From Motilibacter peucedani (GTDB lineage Bacteria; Actinomycetota; Actinomycetes; Motilibacterales; Motilibacteraceae), in NCBI RefSeq assembly GCF_003634695.1, contig NZ_RBWV01000011.1:434001-498000 (forward strand): DNA of 64,000 nt, in the 5' to 3' direction. The position numbers were made by a program, and so were the translations under genes. This document shows, one piece after another, positions 26,201 through 34,187 of the stretch (position 1 is its first letter; every line of letters starts with the position of its first letter). The notes under the pieces were generated by a model that saw nothing but the letters and a program-made list of their open reading frames with translations, did no database searches and was not told the DNA's origin.

Positions 26201-26627
26201 ACGCGGAACGGTCCTGCGATGCCAGTCAGACGTGCCGCGCCCAGGGGCGGCCGAGAAGCTGAGCGACCACACGAACGGGGCAGACCGCATTGGGGGCCCC
26301 GCCGCGCGTCCCGCGCCCATCCGTGGCGAACCGACGGCAACGGCAGGCTCGGCCTTCTGACTTCGCCATCCGGCAGAACGCCCGTTCGTCGGCAGGCGTG
26401 CCACAGGGTTTCGGAGCACGTTGGCCGTGACCAACGGGTGTGTAGAAGTCGTGCGCGACGCGTCGCGCCAATGATGCCTGTGCTGACATGCAGCATAGGC
26501 ACCACCAGACTCTTCTACAACACCGTGGCACGCGTCGCCGTCTTAGGTCTCGTAAGTGTCGCCTAGCGGACGATTACGCCCAACTGACGCAGTGGTTCTC
26601 CTTCGGCTCATGCCGCCGTTGACAAGG
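26201..26627. other. Non-coding stretch, lower GC, flanking the RHS gene
   Basis: About 430 bases hold no convincing gene: all open frames lack protein-like composition, ribosome sites and family motifs. Base composition is visibly less GC-rich than in the flanking housekeeping genes. The only structure I see is the branched element at 26441-26519. The stretch could be the decayed downstream edge of the RHS island. Confidence 0.6.
26441..26519. other. Branched palindromic element, candidate structured RNA or mobile-element end
   Basis: Outer arms TGTAGAAG(TC) and (GAC)TCTTCTACA enclose two inner hairpins: the perfect 16-bp palindrome GCGCGACGCGTCGCGC (26453-26468) and TGCCTGTGCTG-ACATG-CAGCATAGGCA (26475-26501, one mismatch). 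The result is a three-way-junction fold on either strand. No gene overlaps it. Confidence 0.5.
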
Positions 26628-26711
26628 TCAGCGCATGACGACGGCGATCAAGATCGCCACAGCAAGGACGACCAGACAGAGACCCACGTAGGCACGTGTC
26701 TTTTTCGACAT
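26628..26711 (-). CDS. 27-residue single-span membrane micropeptide
   Basis: Four bases after the RHS stop, an ATG opens a 27-codon frame: a basic start (MSKKTR), a 19-residue hydrophobic span (AYVGLCLVVLAVAILIAVV) and a final Met-Arg. The basic head, uninterrupted membrane helix and position make it a credible small protein despite the lack of a clear ribosome site; it may be translated by coupling to the RHS gene. It could be an immunity or partner peptide for the RHS tip. This is inference from position and topology only. Confidence 0.5.
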   Translation of the reverse strand: MSKKTRAYVGLCLVVLAVAILIAVVMR

Positions 26712-26715
26712 GGCG

Positions 26716-29700
26716 TCAGCCGAAGATCGCGTCGTAGAGGTTGCCCACCTCGCAGGCGACGCCAGCGCCGATGAGGCCGGTCGCTGCACCGGCGGCGGCA
26801 CCGCCTGGAACACTCACCTCAGCGAGTGGCCCTCCGGCTACCCCTGCGGCCGCACCGGAAACTCCGGCAACCACTTCCGCCTTGAGGCAGTCCTCGGCGC
26901 CGTGGATGTCTACCTTGTTGACAGGGTCCGCCCCGCCGTAGAGATGGGCGTTTGCCTCCTGACCGGTCGGGTCTGGCTGAGTAAAGCGGCCGAGGCTGGG
27001 GTCGTAGTAGCGGTACCCGAGCTTGTACAGCCCGGTGACGCTGTCGCGGTAGCCCGCGGTGAAGCGGAGAGCGTTGTTGGACGCCTGCGCACCGGTGACG
27101 GTGCGGGTGTTGCCCGCAGGGTCGTAGCCGTACTTGGCGACGACCGCGCCGTTCTGGTCGGTCATGGCGATGACGCTACCGAGGTTGTCGGTGAGGTAGT
27201 AGTAGCTGGTGACGACACCGGCGGTCACCTGGCGCATGGAGATCGGTGTGCCGTTCGGCATGCGGGTGTAGGCCAGGGTTGATCCGGCGCTGTTGGTGAA
27301 GGTGGCGATGCCTTCGACGCCGTTGGTGAACGGTGTAGACCCCGCGCCGGTGCGCTCGAAGTTGGTGGCTCCGAAGTAGGTGAACGGCACGGTGGTGCCG
27401 CCGGTCCCCGCGGTGGAGGTGCGCAGCGAGGTGAGCTGCTCGCGGGGGTTGTGGGTGTCGGTGCGAGGCTGGACGTTGTAGACGCTTGCTGATCCGGGGC
27501 TCAGGGTCTCGTTGCCGTTGGCGTCGTAGGCCCAGCCGCTGGTGCTGCCGTTGCGGGTGGTGAGCTGGTCGGCGGCGTTGTAGGCCCAGGTGTCGATCCG
27601 GTGGGTGCCGCCGGTGAGGACGTCGGCGCGGGTGCGGTTGCCGTTGGCGTCGTAGCTGTAGGTCCAGGACGCGTTGGTCGTACCGCCGGAGGTGACCTCC
27701 ACTGCGCTGGCGAGCCGCGCCTGGCTGTCGTAGGCGTAGGTAGTGGTGCTGTTCGCCGGTCCGCCGATGCCGACGACGTCCCTGCGGCGCTGGACCCTCG
27801 TGCGGTCGTTGGCCGGGAGGCTGCCGCCGACGACGCTGTTGTAGGCGTAGTTGAAGTCGGTCAGGGTGCCGGCGGAACCGGTGGCCTTGATCTCGGTGGC
27901 GCGGCCGGAGTTGTCCCAGGTGGTGGTCTGGGTGACCCCGCCGGGGTAGTGCACCGCCTTCAGGTTGCCGTTGGCGTAGTAGTCGAACGTGGTGCAGGTG
28001 CTGGCGTCGGTGGCGCAGGTGTTGCGCTCGGCGAGCGAGGTGAGCTCGTTGGCGGCGTCGTAGCTGTAGCGGACGTGGACGAAGGTCTCGTCGACGTAGT
28101 CGACGAGGTTGCCATTCTCGTCATAGCCCATCTGCTGGGTGACGGTCTGCCCGGGCAGCTGCTTCGTGATCTGACGGTTGAGCGTGTCGTAGCTGTAGGT
28201 CGCCGAGGCGGCGGTGAGGCTGTCGTACTGGGTGGTGAGGTTGCCGTCGGCGTCGTAGACGTAGACGATGCTGCCGCCGGGTGAGGTGTACACCGTCTGG
28301 GTGCGGTGGTCCAGCTTGTCGTAGGAGTACGTCGTCGTCTGGCCCTTGCCGTCGGTCACCGAGGTGACCCGGCCCACGCTGTCGTAGGTGTAGGTCGTCG
28401 CGCCGAGCGGGGCGGGCGGGGTGACCGTGACCAGGTTGCCGTCGGTGTCGTAGGCGTAGGAGGTGACTCCACCGCGGCCGTCCGTGGCGGTGCACAGCTG
28501 GCCAACTTTGCCGCCGCATGAGGCGCCGCCGACGCCTTGGTGGGTGTAGGTCTTGGTGAAGACCCCGCCGGCCGGGTTGGGCGACTTCTCGGTCGCGACG
28601 TTGCCGGGCGTGTCATAGGAATAGGTCGTCTGGTTGCCGGCGTCATCTTCGCTGCACTTGACCTGGTACGGGTGCCCGGTGTCGGTGCTCGAGCAGCCGG
28701 ACACGTTGCCGTACTGCGCCTTGGCGGCAGCCCCGGTCGGCAGGGTGACCGACTGCAGGTTGTTCGTGCCATCGGTGGCGTAGGAGTAGGCGATCTGGTG
28801 GGCCGTGTCACTGGAGCCGGTGCCCATGGCGTCGACCGCGGACTGGACGTCGGAGTTGGTCGTCCAGGTGGTGTAGCGCGAGCGCCCGAGCGGGTCGGTG
28901 GTCTTGGTGACCCGGCCGGCGGAGTCCATCACGAAGGTGGACGTGTTGGCTCGCGGATCCTTGACGTCAGTGGTCATCGCCCCGCCATTGCCCGGGGTGT
29001 AGGTGAAAAACGTGGCGGCGGAGTTCCCGTTGTTGTCGCCGGCGTTCTTGTACTGCCGGAAGGAGGCGACCCGTCCGGAGGTGTCGTAGCGGACCTCGCT
29101 CCAGTTTCCCCGCGGGTCCTGGATGAATGCCAGCTTGCCGCTGTCCCAGGTGTAGTTGGTGACGCCACCGGAGGGGTCGGTGACGCTGGTCAGGTTCCCG
29201 GAGCCGTCGTAGCCGTAGGTCCAGGCGCGACCGGCGGGGTCGGTCTCCTGGGTGATGCGGCCCGAGGTGTAGGTGATGTTGGTGACCCGGCCGGCGGTGT
29301 CAGTGATGCTCGCGAGTCGGCCGTCGCTCCAGTAGCGCAGCGTCTGGACGACTCCGTTGCGATCCGCGACCGTCGACAGGTAGCCACCCGTGGTGAACGT
29401 GTACTTGACTGAGTTCTTGCGGTAGGTCAGCGACCAGGTGCCGTTGCTGTTGTGCACCAGGTCGGCGTTCAGGCCGGATGGTGCGGTCCAGCCGCCGGAC
29501 CCGTTGCTGGTGAAGGTGGCGGTGAAGCCCGACGGGGCGTGGAACGTGACGGTCGATCCGCTGGCGACGAGACCGACGTCCCGCCCGAGCGATAGCGAGC
29601 CGCCGGTGCCGAACGAGCCGGCGCCGGTCGCCTGCGAGTTGTAGAACCGGTCGAGGTTCAGCGACAGGCCCGGACCGTTGACGCCAAGGTCACTGGAGTG

Positions 29701-30033
29701 GAGCTCGAAGTTGCCTGTTGACAGGTTCACCGTCGCGTAGGCGTCGTCCCACAGCTGGAACGTCTGTGCCCCGTAGAACGACTGCTCCCCCAGTCGGCTG
29801 CCGGACGCGCCGGGCGCAGCCCACGTGGCTGTCGGCGTCGACCCGGCCGGCGTGCGGTCGATGGACGACGGCGCGTTCCAGACCACCGGAGTTGGGCCGG
29901 CCGCCTCCGCGGAGCCGGCAAATGGCACAGCGACCAGACCCCCCGCCGCCAGTGCCAGAACTGGCGCGCCTACCGCGAGCCGGCGCTGCAGACGCCGACT
30001 CCCCCACCCTTGCGTGCGTTGCGCATCCGCCAT
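26716..30033 (-). CDS. Secreted RHS/YD-repeat protein with short variable tip
   Basis: The 1105-residue protein has a signal peptide (RRLAVGAPVLALAAGGLVAVPFAGSAEA), an N-terminal domain (FQLWDDAYATVNLSTGNFEL) and a long series of YD repeats (for example YGYDGSGNLTSVTDPSGG and YSYDANGNRTRADVLTGG). It ends in an RHS core motif RYYDPSLGRFTQPDP and LYGGADPVNKVDIHG. After the core a 60-residue tip is rich in Gly/Ala with small-residue spacing and two Cys (tip positions 4 and 49). In polymorphic toxin systems the tip is the effector. The start at 30033 has AAGGAG. Base composition is lower in GC than the neighbours, suggesting transfer. Confidence 0.9.
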   Translation of the reverse strand: MADAQRTQGWGSRRLQRRLAVGAPVLALAAGGLVAVPFAGSAEAAGPTPVVWNAPSSIDRTPAGSTPTATWAAPGASGSRLGEQSFYGAQTFQLWDDAYATVNLSTGNFELHSSDLGVNGPGLSLNLDRFYNSQATGAGSFGTGGSLSLGRDVGLVASGSTVTFHAPSGFTATFTSNGSGGWTAPSGLNADLVHNSNGTWSLTYRKNSVKYTFTTGGYLSTVADRNGVVQTLRYWSDGRLASITDTAGRVTNITYTSGRITQETDPAGRAWTYGYDGSGNLTSVTDPSGGVTNYTWDSGKLAFIQDPRGNWSEVRYDTSGRVASFRQYKNAGDNNGNSAATFFTYTPGNGGAMTTDVKDPRANTSTFVMDSAGRVTKTTDPLGRSRYTTWTTNSDVQSAVDAMGTGSSDTAHQIAYSYATDGTNNLQSVTLPTGAAAKAQYGNVSGCSSTDTGHPYQVKCSEDDAGNQTTYSYDTPGNVATEKSPNPAGGVFTKTYTHQGVGGASCGGKVGQLCTATDGRGGVTSYAYDTDGNLVTVTPPAPLGATTYTYDSVGRVTSVTDGKGQTTTYSYDKLDHRTQTVYTSPGGSIVYVYDADGNLTTQYDSLTAASATYSYDTLNRQITKQLPGQTVTQQMGYDENGNLVDYVDETFVHVRYSYDAANELTSLAERNTCATDASTCTTFDYYANGNLKAVHYPGGVTQTTTWDNSGRATEIKATGSAGTLTDFNYAYNSVVGGSLPANDRTRVQRRRDVVGIGGPANSTTTYAYDSQARLASAVEVTSGGTTNASWTYSYDANGNRTRADVLTGGTHRIDTWAYNAADQLTTRNGSTSGWAYDANGNETLSPGSASVYNVQPRTDTHNPREQLTSLRTSTAGTGGTTVPFTYFGATNFERTGAGSTPFTNGVEGIATFTNSAGSTLAYTRMPNGTPISMRQVTAGVVTSYYYLTDNLGSVIAMTDQNGAVVAKYGYDPAGNTRTVTGAQASNNALRFTAGYRDSVTGLYKLGYRYYDPSLGRFTQPDPTGQEANAHLYGGADPVNKVDIHGAEDCLKAEVVAGVSGAAAGVAGGPLAEVSVPGGAAAGAATGLIGAGVACEVGNLYDAIFG

Positions 30034-30463
30034 GAACCGCTCCTTCGAGCAACACCCGGAGGTGGGAGGCGGCATCCATGCCACCTGCTACCACAAAATC
30101 GGGACACCGCAGGTCTACAGGCCATTGCTCGAGGTGATCAAGGAGGTCGCTGATGAACGATTCTCGGAGGTTATTGCAGGGCAGCTACGCGAAACGGGGA
30201 CAAGTTCGGTCACATTTGACGCGGGCGGCCCAATCGCAAGATCACTAAACACTTTGTGATATAGATCACATCACCCGGCCTGTGACCCTGGAAGCAGCTG
30301 TCGTGGGTGAAGCCGTCAGTGCGGCGGCGCTCATGTAGCGCATGAAGCGCCTGACGTCCGGCTTCGCGACCGACGTCGGCTGAAGCGACGGCGCCACCGG
30401 AGCAGGCACCCGCCACCAGTGGCTGTAATCCTGGCGCTGGCTTTGCGCGTCAGCATGCCGACG
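30034..30463. other. Non-coding leader region upstream of the RHS gene
   Basis: About 430 bases without a supported gene, AT-richer than average. It contains the CRP-like palindrome at 30255-30270, 222 bp before the RHS start. An open frame on the plus strand (30032-30259) exists but has no ribosome site and starts inside the RHS start region. Confidence 0.6.
30255..30270. promoter_or_regulatory. CRP/GlxR-like binding site
   Basis: TGTGATATAGATCACA matches the consensus TGTGA-N6-TCACA in all ten fixed positions. It is in the leader of the RHS gene, which would be its natural target; the actinobacterial CRP homologue uses this motif. Confidence 0.7.
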
Positions 30464-30501
30464 CGCCTCCGCCCCTGCGCAGACGCGCTGGGGCGGAGGC
30501 G
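30464..30501 (-). terminator. Strong hairpin after the beta-helix gene
   Basis: CGCCTCCGCCCC pairs perfectly with GGGGCGGAGGCG (12 bp), and inside it GCGC-AGAC-GCGC extends the stem past a single T/T mismatch. It lies 76 nt beyond the minus-strand beta-helix stop. Confidence 0.75.
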
Positions 30502-30577
30502 GGATGTCACAGCGGCTGACTAGTGCACCGGCGGCACCAGACGCTGCTGCGTTGGAGCGCCCCACGTCAGCGGTGCG

Positions 30578-31606
30578 TCAGGGCGTGCACTTGCGGTTGC
30601 TGATGCCCTTGTCGCCGTCGTCGGTGCGGACGTTGTCGCAGCCGATGGTGTTGTTGTCGCTGTTCTTGTAGACCTTGATGAGGTAGCCGGGCACGCCGCC
30701 GGTGACGGTGTTGCCGCGTACGACGTTGTCGTCGCCGGAGCCCGGGATCTGCTTGCCGTCGAGTCCCGCGATGGAGTGGATCTGCATGGCGTCGTCCTGA
30801 GCGCCGGCGCCGGTGTTGGAGACGACCCGCCAGCCGTTGCCCTTGAGGTCGACCCACGAGTCGCCGGAGTTCCAGCCGACGACACCGGCGTCGAGGAAGG
30901 TGTTGGCAGAGATCGTGCCGCCGATCGTGCCTTCCTTGACGTCGACGCCCTCCGCGGCCGTGCGCTCGATGCGGTTGCCCAGGACGCGTACCTTGTTGGT
31001 GCGGTCAGGCTTGCCGGCCGTCACGGCCGCCCAGTTGTCGACGGAGGAGCCGACGTCGATCCCCTCGCCGTAGCGCGCGTTGGTCAGCCCGGTGTCATGG
31101 ACGTAGCTGCGCTGTACGACGGCCTCGCTGCTGTTGCCCTGGAGGCGGATGCCCTTCTGGCCGATGGTGCCGACCTCGACCTTGTCGATGACGGTGCCCC
31201 AGGAGTGGCTGACCTCGATGCCGTTGAGGGCCTTCGTGACGGTGAAGCCGGTGAGGCGCCACTGCGCGCCGCCGATGGAGAGTGCAGTGCCCGTGCTGGT
31301 CGATCCAGTCGTCAGGACGGCACGGCGAGTGCCGGTGATCTTGATCGGGTTGCTGAACGGCGCGCTCTTGGCACCGACGAACTGCCCCGTGTAGGTGCCG
31401 TCCGCGAGGACGATGCTCGTGCCCGGCGCGGCGTTGGCCAGCGCGCTCGTCAGCTGTGCCGCCGTGCTGACGTTCACGACTGTGGCAGCTGACGCGGGCG
31501 AGGCCCAGGCGACGGCGCTCACGGCGACAACAGGGAGGGTGACCGCGGCTGCGGCCACCCTCGCACGGGACTCGGACAGCGCCGGCAGGGCGCGCAAGGG
31601 GTTCAT
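30578..31606 (-). CDS. Secreted parallel beta-helix protein
   Basis: The 342-residue protein has a signal peptide (RARVAAAAVTLPVVAVSAVAWASPASA) and a right-handed parallel beta-helix of the pectate-lyase-like superfamily, with repeated coils such as IVLADGTYTGQF, GIRLQGNSSEAVVQRSYVHDTGL, GIDVGSSVDNW, GVDVKEGTIGGTI and DNTIGCDN-type turns. It is clearly paralogous along its whole length to the C-terminal half of the divergent gene at 31942. A polysaccharide-binding or lyase role is likely; a catalytic set is not evident. No clear ribosome site precedes the ATG. Confidence 0.87.
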   Translation of the reverse strand: MNPLRALPALSESRARVAAAAVTLPVVAVSAVAWASPASAATVVNVSTAAQLTSALANAAPGTSIVLADGTYTGQFVGAKSAPFSNPIKITGTRRAVLTTGSTSTGTALSIGGAQWRLTGFTVTKALNGIEVSHSWGTVIDKVEVGTIGQKGIRLQGNSSEAVVQRSYVHDTGLTNARYGEGIDVGSSVDNWAAVTAGKPDRTNKVRVLGNRIERTAAEGVDVKEGTIGGTISANTFLDAGVVGWNSGDSWVDLKGNGWRVVSNTGAGAQDDAMQIHSIAGLDGKQIPGSGDDNVVRGNTVTGGVPGYLIKVYKNSDNNTIGCDNVRTDDGDKGISNRKCTP

Positions 31607-31941
31607 GGAGGCAGGCTGGGACGCCGATGATCTCCGCACCAGAGCCCTCGGTCGAGACGGCCGGGCCACCACGTGCGTCGGCGACCGATTGAGTGGATAT
31701 GTCTGGTCTGCAGGAAGCTGTGAGCGCCCGCGAGACACGTCTCGTCAACCGCTTCGACACGCAGGCATCACGAGAAGTTCAGCGGCACGGGACTTTGCGA
31801 CATCCGGTCGACTGAGGGACGCCGCCCGGCCCCACCTGCCGGCGCCTCCATTGCTTCTGGACACTGCGCTCCTGCGCACGGTAGGAAGTACGTGGGGCGG
31901 GTGGGTCGGCTGCCGGCCCGGCCCGCCGACCGAGGGACGCC
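31607..31941. other. Divergent intergenic region between beta-helix paralogues
   Basis: About 335 bases without a gene. It holds a palindrome CGAGAC-AC-GTCTCG (31731-31744) and a short direct repeat GAGGGACGCCG (near 31816 and 31933), the second copy giving the ribosome site of the plus-strand gene. Both secreted paralogues are presumably transcribed from here. Confidence 0.55.
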
Positions 31942-33831
31942 GTGTCCGCATCTCGACGCCTGCTCGTCCCCGCCCTCCTCGGCGCGCTCGTCGTCGGCGG
32001 CGCGCCGCCGGCCTCCGCCGCGAGCACCCCGTACACCGCGCGCGACGCGGCGAAGCACCTGCGGGTCGGTGCGTACGCTGCGGGCACCGGCTTCTCGGCC
32101 GCCCGCTTCGGCCGGGCGTGGCAGGACGTGGACCGCAACGGGTGCAGCACCCGCGACGACGTCCTGCGGCGCGACTTCGGCCGCACGGTGCGGTTCCGCA
32201 GGACGGGCTCGTGCGTGGTCGTAGCGGGCAGCGCGGCGAGCTTCTACAGCGGGCGGAAGGTCGCTCTGTCCGCCGCACACCCCGCAGCTGTCGTGGTCGA
32301 GCACGTCGTGCCGCTCGAGCAGGCGTGGCGCAGCGGCGCCCGCTCGTGGTCCCCGGCCAAGCGCGCCGCCTTCGCCAACGACCCGCTCGAGCTCGCGACG
32401 GCGGACGCGGCCTCGGTGCGGGCTCGCCGGGGTCGCGACCTGACGTCGTGGCGGCCGGCGTCCCGGACACGAGCGTGCGCCCTGGCTGGACGCGAGACGG
32501 CGGTGCTGTGGAAGTACGGCCTCAGCGCCACCGCGAAGGAGAAGGCACTGCTGCTCTCCCTGCTCTCGAGCTGCCCGCGGCAATCGCTGGTGCTCGCTGG
32601 TCCGGGGGTCGACGCGCCGGCGCGGCCGGGGATGGCGACGAGCACGCCGGTGCAGCAGCCGGCGCCGCCCGTGGTGCCGGGTGGGCCGGTGGTGCCGTCC
32701 CCGGCGCCCACCGTCCCTGCGGTCCCCACTACGGTCCCGGTGCCCCAGCCCGCTCCCGTGCCAGCGCCGACGCCTACGCCTACGCCTGCACCGGCGCCTG
32801 CGCCGACCCCGACGCCCGAGCCCGCGCCGCCCGCCGATCCGGCACCTCCGAGCGAGCCGGTGCCACCGCCCGTACCCGATCCGCCGGCGCAGCCGGACCC
32901 GGACTCCCCCGTGCCCCAGCCGGACGGCAGCGTGCTGGTGTCGACGGTCAAGGCGCTGCGCACGGCGCTCGCCGCAGCCGTACCCGGCTCTGTCATCGAC
33001 CTCGCGGACGGCACCTACGCGGGCTCTTTCGACGCGAAGGCCGACGGCACGGCCGACGCCCCGATTACCCTGCTGGGCGGCAGGGGCGCGGTCCTCGTCG
33101 GCACGTCGCTACGCAGCGGCAGCGTGCTGACGGTCACGGGCGACCACTGGCACGTGGTCGGCCTCAGCGTCACCGGCGGGCAGAAGGGCGTGCTGGTCGA
33201 CGGGTCGCAGGGGACGGTGCTCGAGGACGTCGAGGTGTCGGGCAGCGGCAACGAGGGCGTGCACTTCCGCGGCGGCTCGGCCGACGGGGCGGTCCTCGAC
33301 AGCTACGTCCACGACACGGGGCTGCAGGAGAAGAAGTTCGGTGAGGGCGTCTACGTCGGGTCTGCGGTGACCAACTGGGGCAAGTACTCGCACGGGCTGC
33401 CCGACCGCTCCGACCGCGTGCGCGTCGAGGGCAACCTCATCGCCCGCACGCAGGCCGAGGGCGTCGACATCAAGGAGCGCACCACCGGAGGCACCGTCGC
33501 GCACAACGCCTTCCTCGACGCCGGCACCTCAGACGAGAACTCGGCCGACTCCTGGGTCGACGTGAAGGGCTACGCCTGGAGCATCACGGACAACTCGGGC
33601 AGCGGCACCTTCGCCGACGCCCTCCAGTCGCACCGGGTCCTGGGCGGTGACGCGCCGGGCGAGCCGTCGGGCGAGGGCAACGTGTTCTCGCGCAACACCG
33701 TCAGCGGCGGCGTGCCGGGCTACGTGGTGCGTATCGAGAAGGGCGCGAACGGCGTGACGACCAACCGCGTCACGTGCGACAACACGCGCACCGACGGGAG
33801 CGCGGAGATCTCCAACGTGGCCTGCGGCTGA
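31942..33831 (+). CDS. Secreted HNH (DUF1524) nuclease fused to a parallel beta-helix
   Basis: The 629-residue protein has a signal peptide (1-26), an HNH-type DUF1524 nuclease domain (about 40-210: WQDVDRNGCSTRDDVLRRD, VVEHVVPLEQAWRSGARSW, AFANDPLEL, WKYGLSATAKEKALL), a Pro-rich linker (about 230-330) and a beta-helix (331-629) closely resembling the divergent gene product. In related nucleases the core motif reads D-H-V-V-P-L; here it is Glu120-His121. His121 and Asn146 are kept. The GTG start follows GAGGGA. It probably acts outside the cell; substrate of the helix domain is unknown. It converges with the next gene (5 bp). Confidence 0.85.
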   Translation: MSASRRLLVPALLGALVVGGAPPASAASTPYTARDAAKHLRVGAYAAGTGFSAARFGRAWQDVDRNGCSTRDDVLRRDFGRTVRFRRTGSCVVVAGSAASFYSGRKVALSAAHPAAVVVEHVVPLEQAWRSGARSWSPAKRAAFANDPLELATADAASVRARRGRDLTSWRPASRTRACALAGRETAVLWKYGLSATAKEKALLLSLLSSCPRQSLVLAGPGVDAPARPGMATSTPVQQPAPPVVPGGPVVPSPAPTVPAVPTTVPVPQPAPVPAPTPTPTPAPAPAPTPTPEPAPPADPAPPSEPVPPPVPDPPAQPDPDSPVPQPDGSVLVSTVKALRTALAAAVPGSVIDLADGTYAGSFDAKADGTADAPITLLGGRGAVLVGTSLRSGSVLTVTGDHWHVVGLSVTGGQKGVLVDGSQGTVLEDVEVSGSGNEGVHFRGGSADGAVLDSYVHDTGLQEKKFGEGVYVGSAVTNWGKYSHGLPDRSDRVRVEGNLIARTQAEGVDIKERTTGGTVAHNAFLDAGTSDENSADSWVDVKGYAWSITDNSGSGTFADALQSHRVLGGDAPGEPSGEGNVFSRNTVSGGVPGYVVRIEKGANGVTTNRVTCDNTRTDGSAEISNVACG

Positions 33832-33836
33832 GCAGG

Positions 33837-34094
33837 TCAGTGGTGGAGGTCGCGGACGTACTCGTAGCGGACGAAGGCGGCGTCGTGCTCGTCGACCAGC
33901 TCGACGCTGCGACCGTCGGTGCGTGCGGGCACGAGCCCGACGACGGCCCCGGGCCAGGTCGACAGCGCGCCGAGCAGTGCCCAGCCGGCGAGGGGTACGT
34001 GGTGCTCACCGCCGTGCTCCTCGCGGTAGACCGCGGTCCAGCCAGGAGCGGGTGAGATCGAGTCCACGGCCTCGGTGATGGGCACCTTTGGCAT
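33837..34094 (-). CDS. Small hypothetical protein (85 residues)
   Basis: The protein reads MPKVPITEAVDSISPAPGWTAVYRE..., has balanced composition, a conserved-looking W-A-L-L-G core and an acidic/basic C terminus (EHDAAFVRYEYVRDLHH). No transmembrane segment or known motif is present. It converges with the HNH fusion gene; upstream lies the palindromic copy B. I do not recognise the family. Confidence 0.65.
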   Translation of the reverse strand: MPKVPITEAVDSISPAPGWTAVYREEHGGEHHVPLAGWALLGALSTWPGAVVGLVPARTDGRSVELVDEHDAAFVRYEYVRDLHH

Positions 34095-34126
34095 CCTGCC
34101 ACCGCAACCTTCCCCGCACGGCCGTT

Positions 34127-34181
34127 GTGTCCGAACCTGCGCGGCCTCCGCCGCAGGCGGCGCGCGCGCAGGTTCGGACAC
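34127..34181. repeat. 55-nt palindromic intergenic element, copy B
   Basis: Ends are GTGTCCGAAC and GTTCGGACAC. The outer arms pair for 17 bp (GTGTCCGAACCTGCGCG), and an inner CCGCC-GCA-GGCGG hairpin sits in the middle. It lies 6 nt past the IclR stop and upstream of the 85-residue gene. The interior differs from copies A and C but the total length is identical. Confidence 0.85.
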
Positions 34182-34187
34182 GAGGCC

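Noticed and set aside
26441-26519. tRNA gene
   Set aside because: The branched fold has no CCA-adjacent acceptor pattern, T-loop GTTCGA or anticodon arm.
26146-26531. Minus-strand frames in the gap after the esterase
   Set aside because: Cys/Arg/Trp-rich translations without motifs or ribosome sites; the region is better read as non-coding with a structured element.
27600-29400. CRISPR-like or tandem DNA repeats in the RHS gene
   Set aside because: The periodic sequence encodes YD repeats of a protein; units vary in length and no spacer/repeat structure exists.
30032-30259. Plus-strand open frame beginning MNRSFEQHPEV, 75 residues
   Set aside because: It overlaps the RHS start codon and ribosome site on the other strand, has no ribosome site of its own and ends in the CRP-like palindrome.
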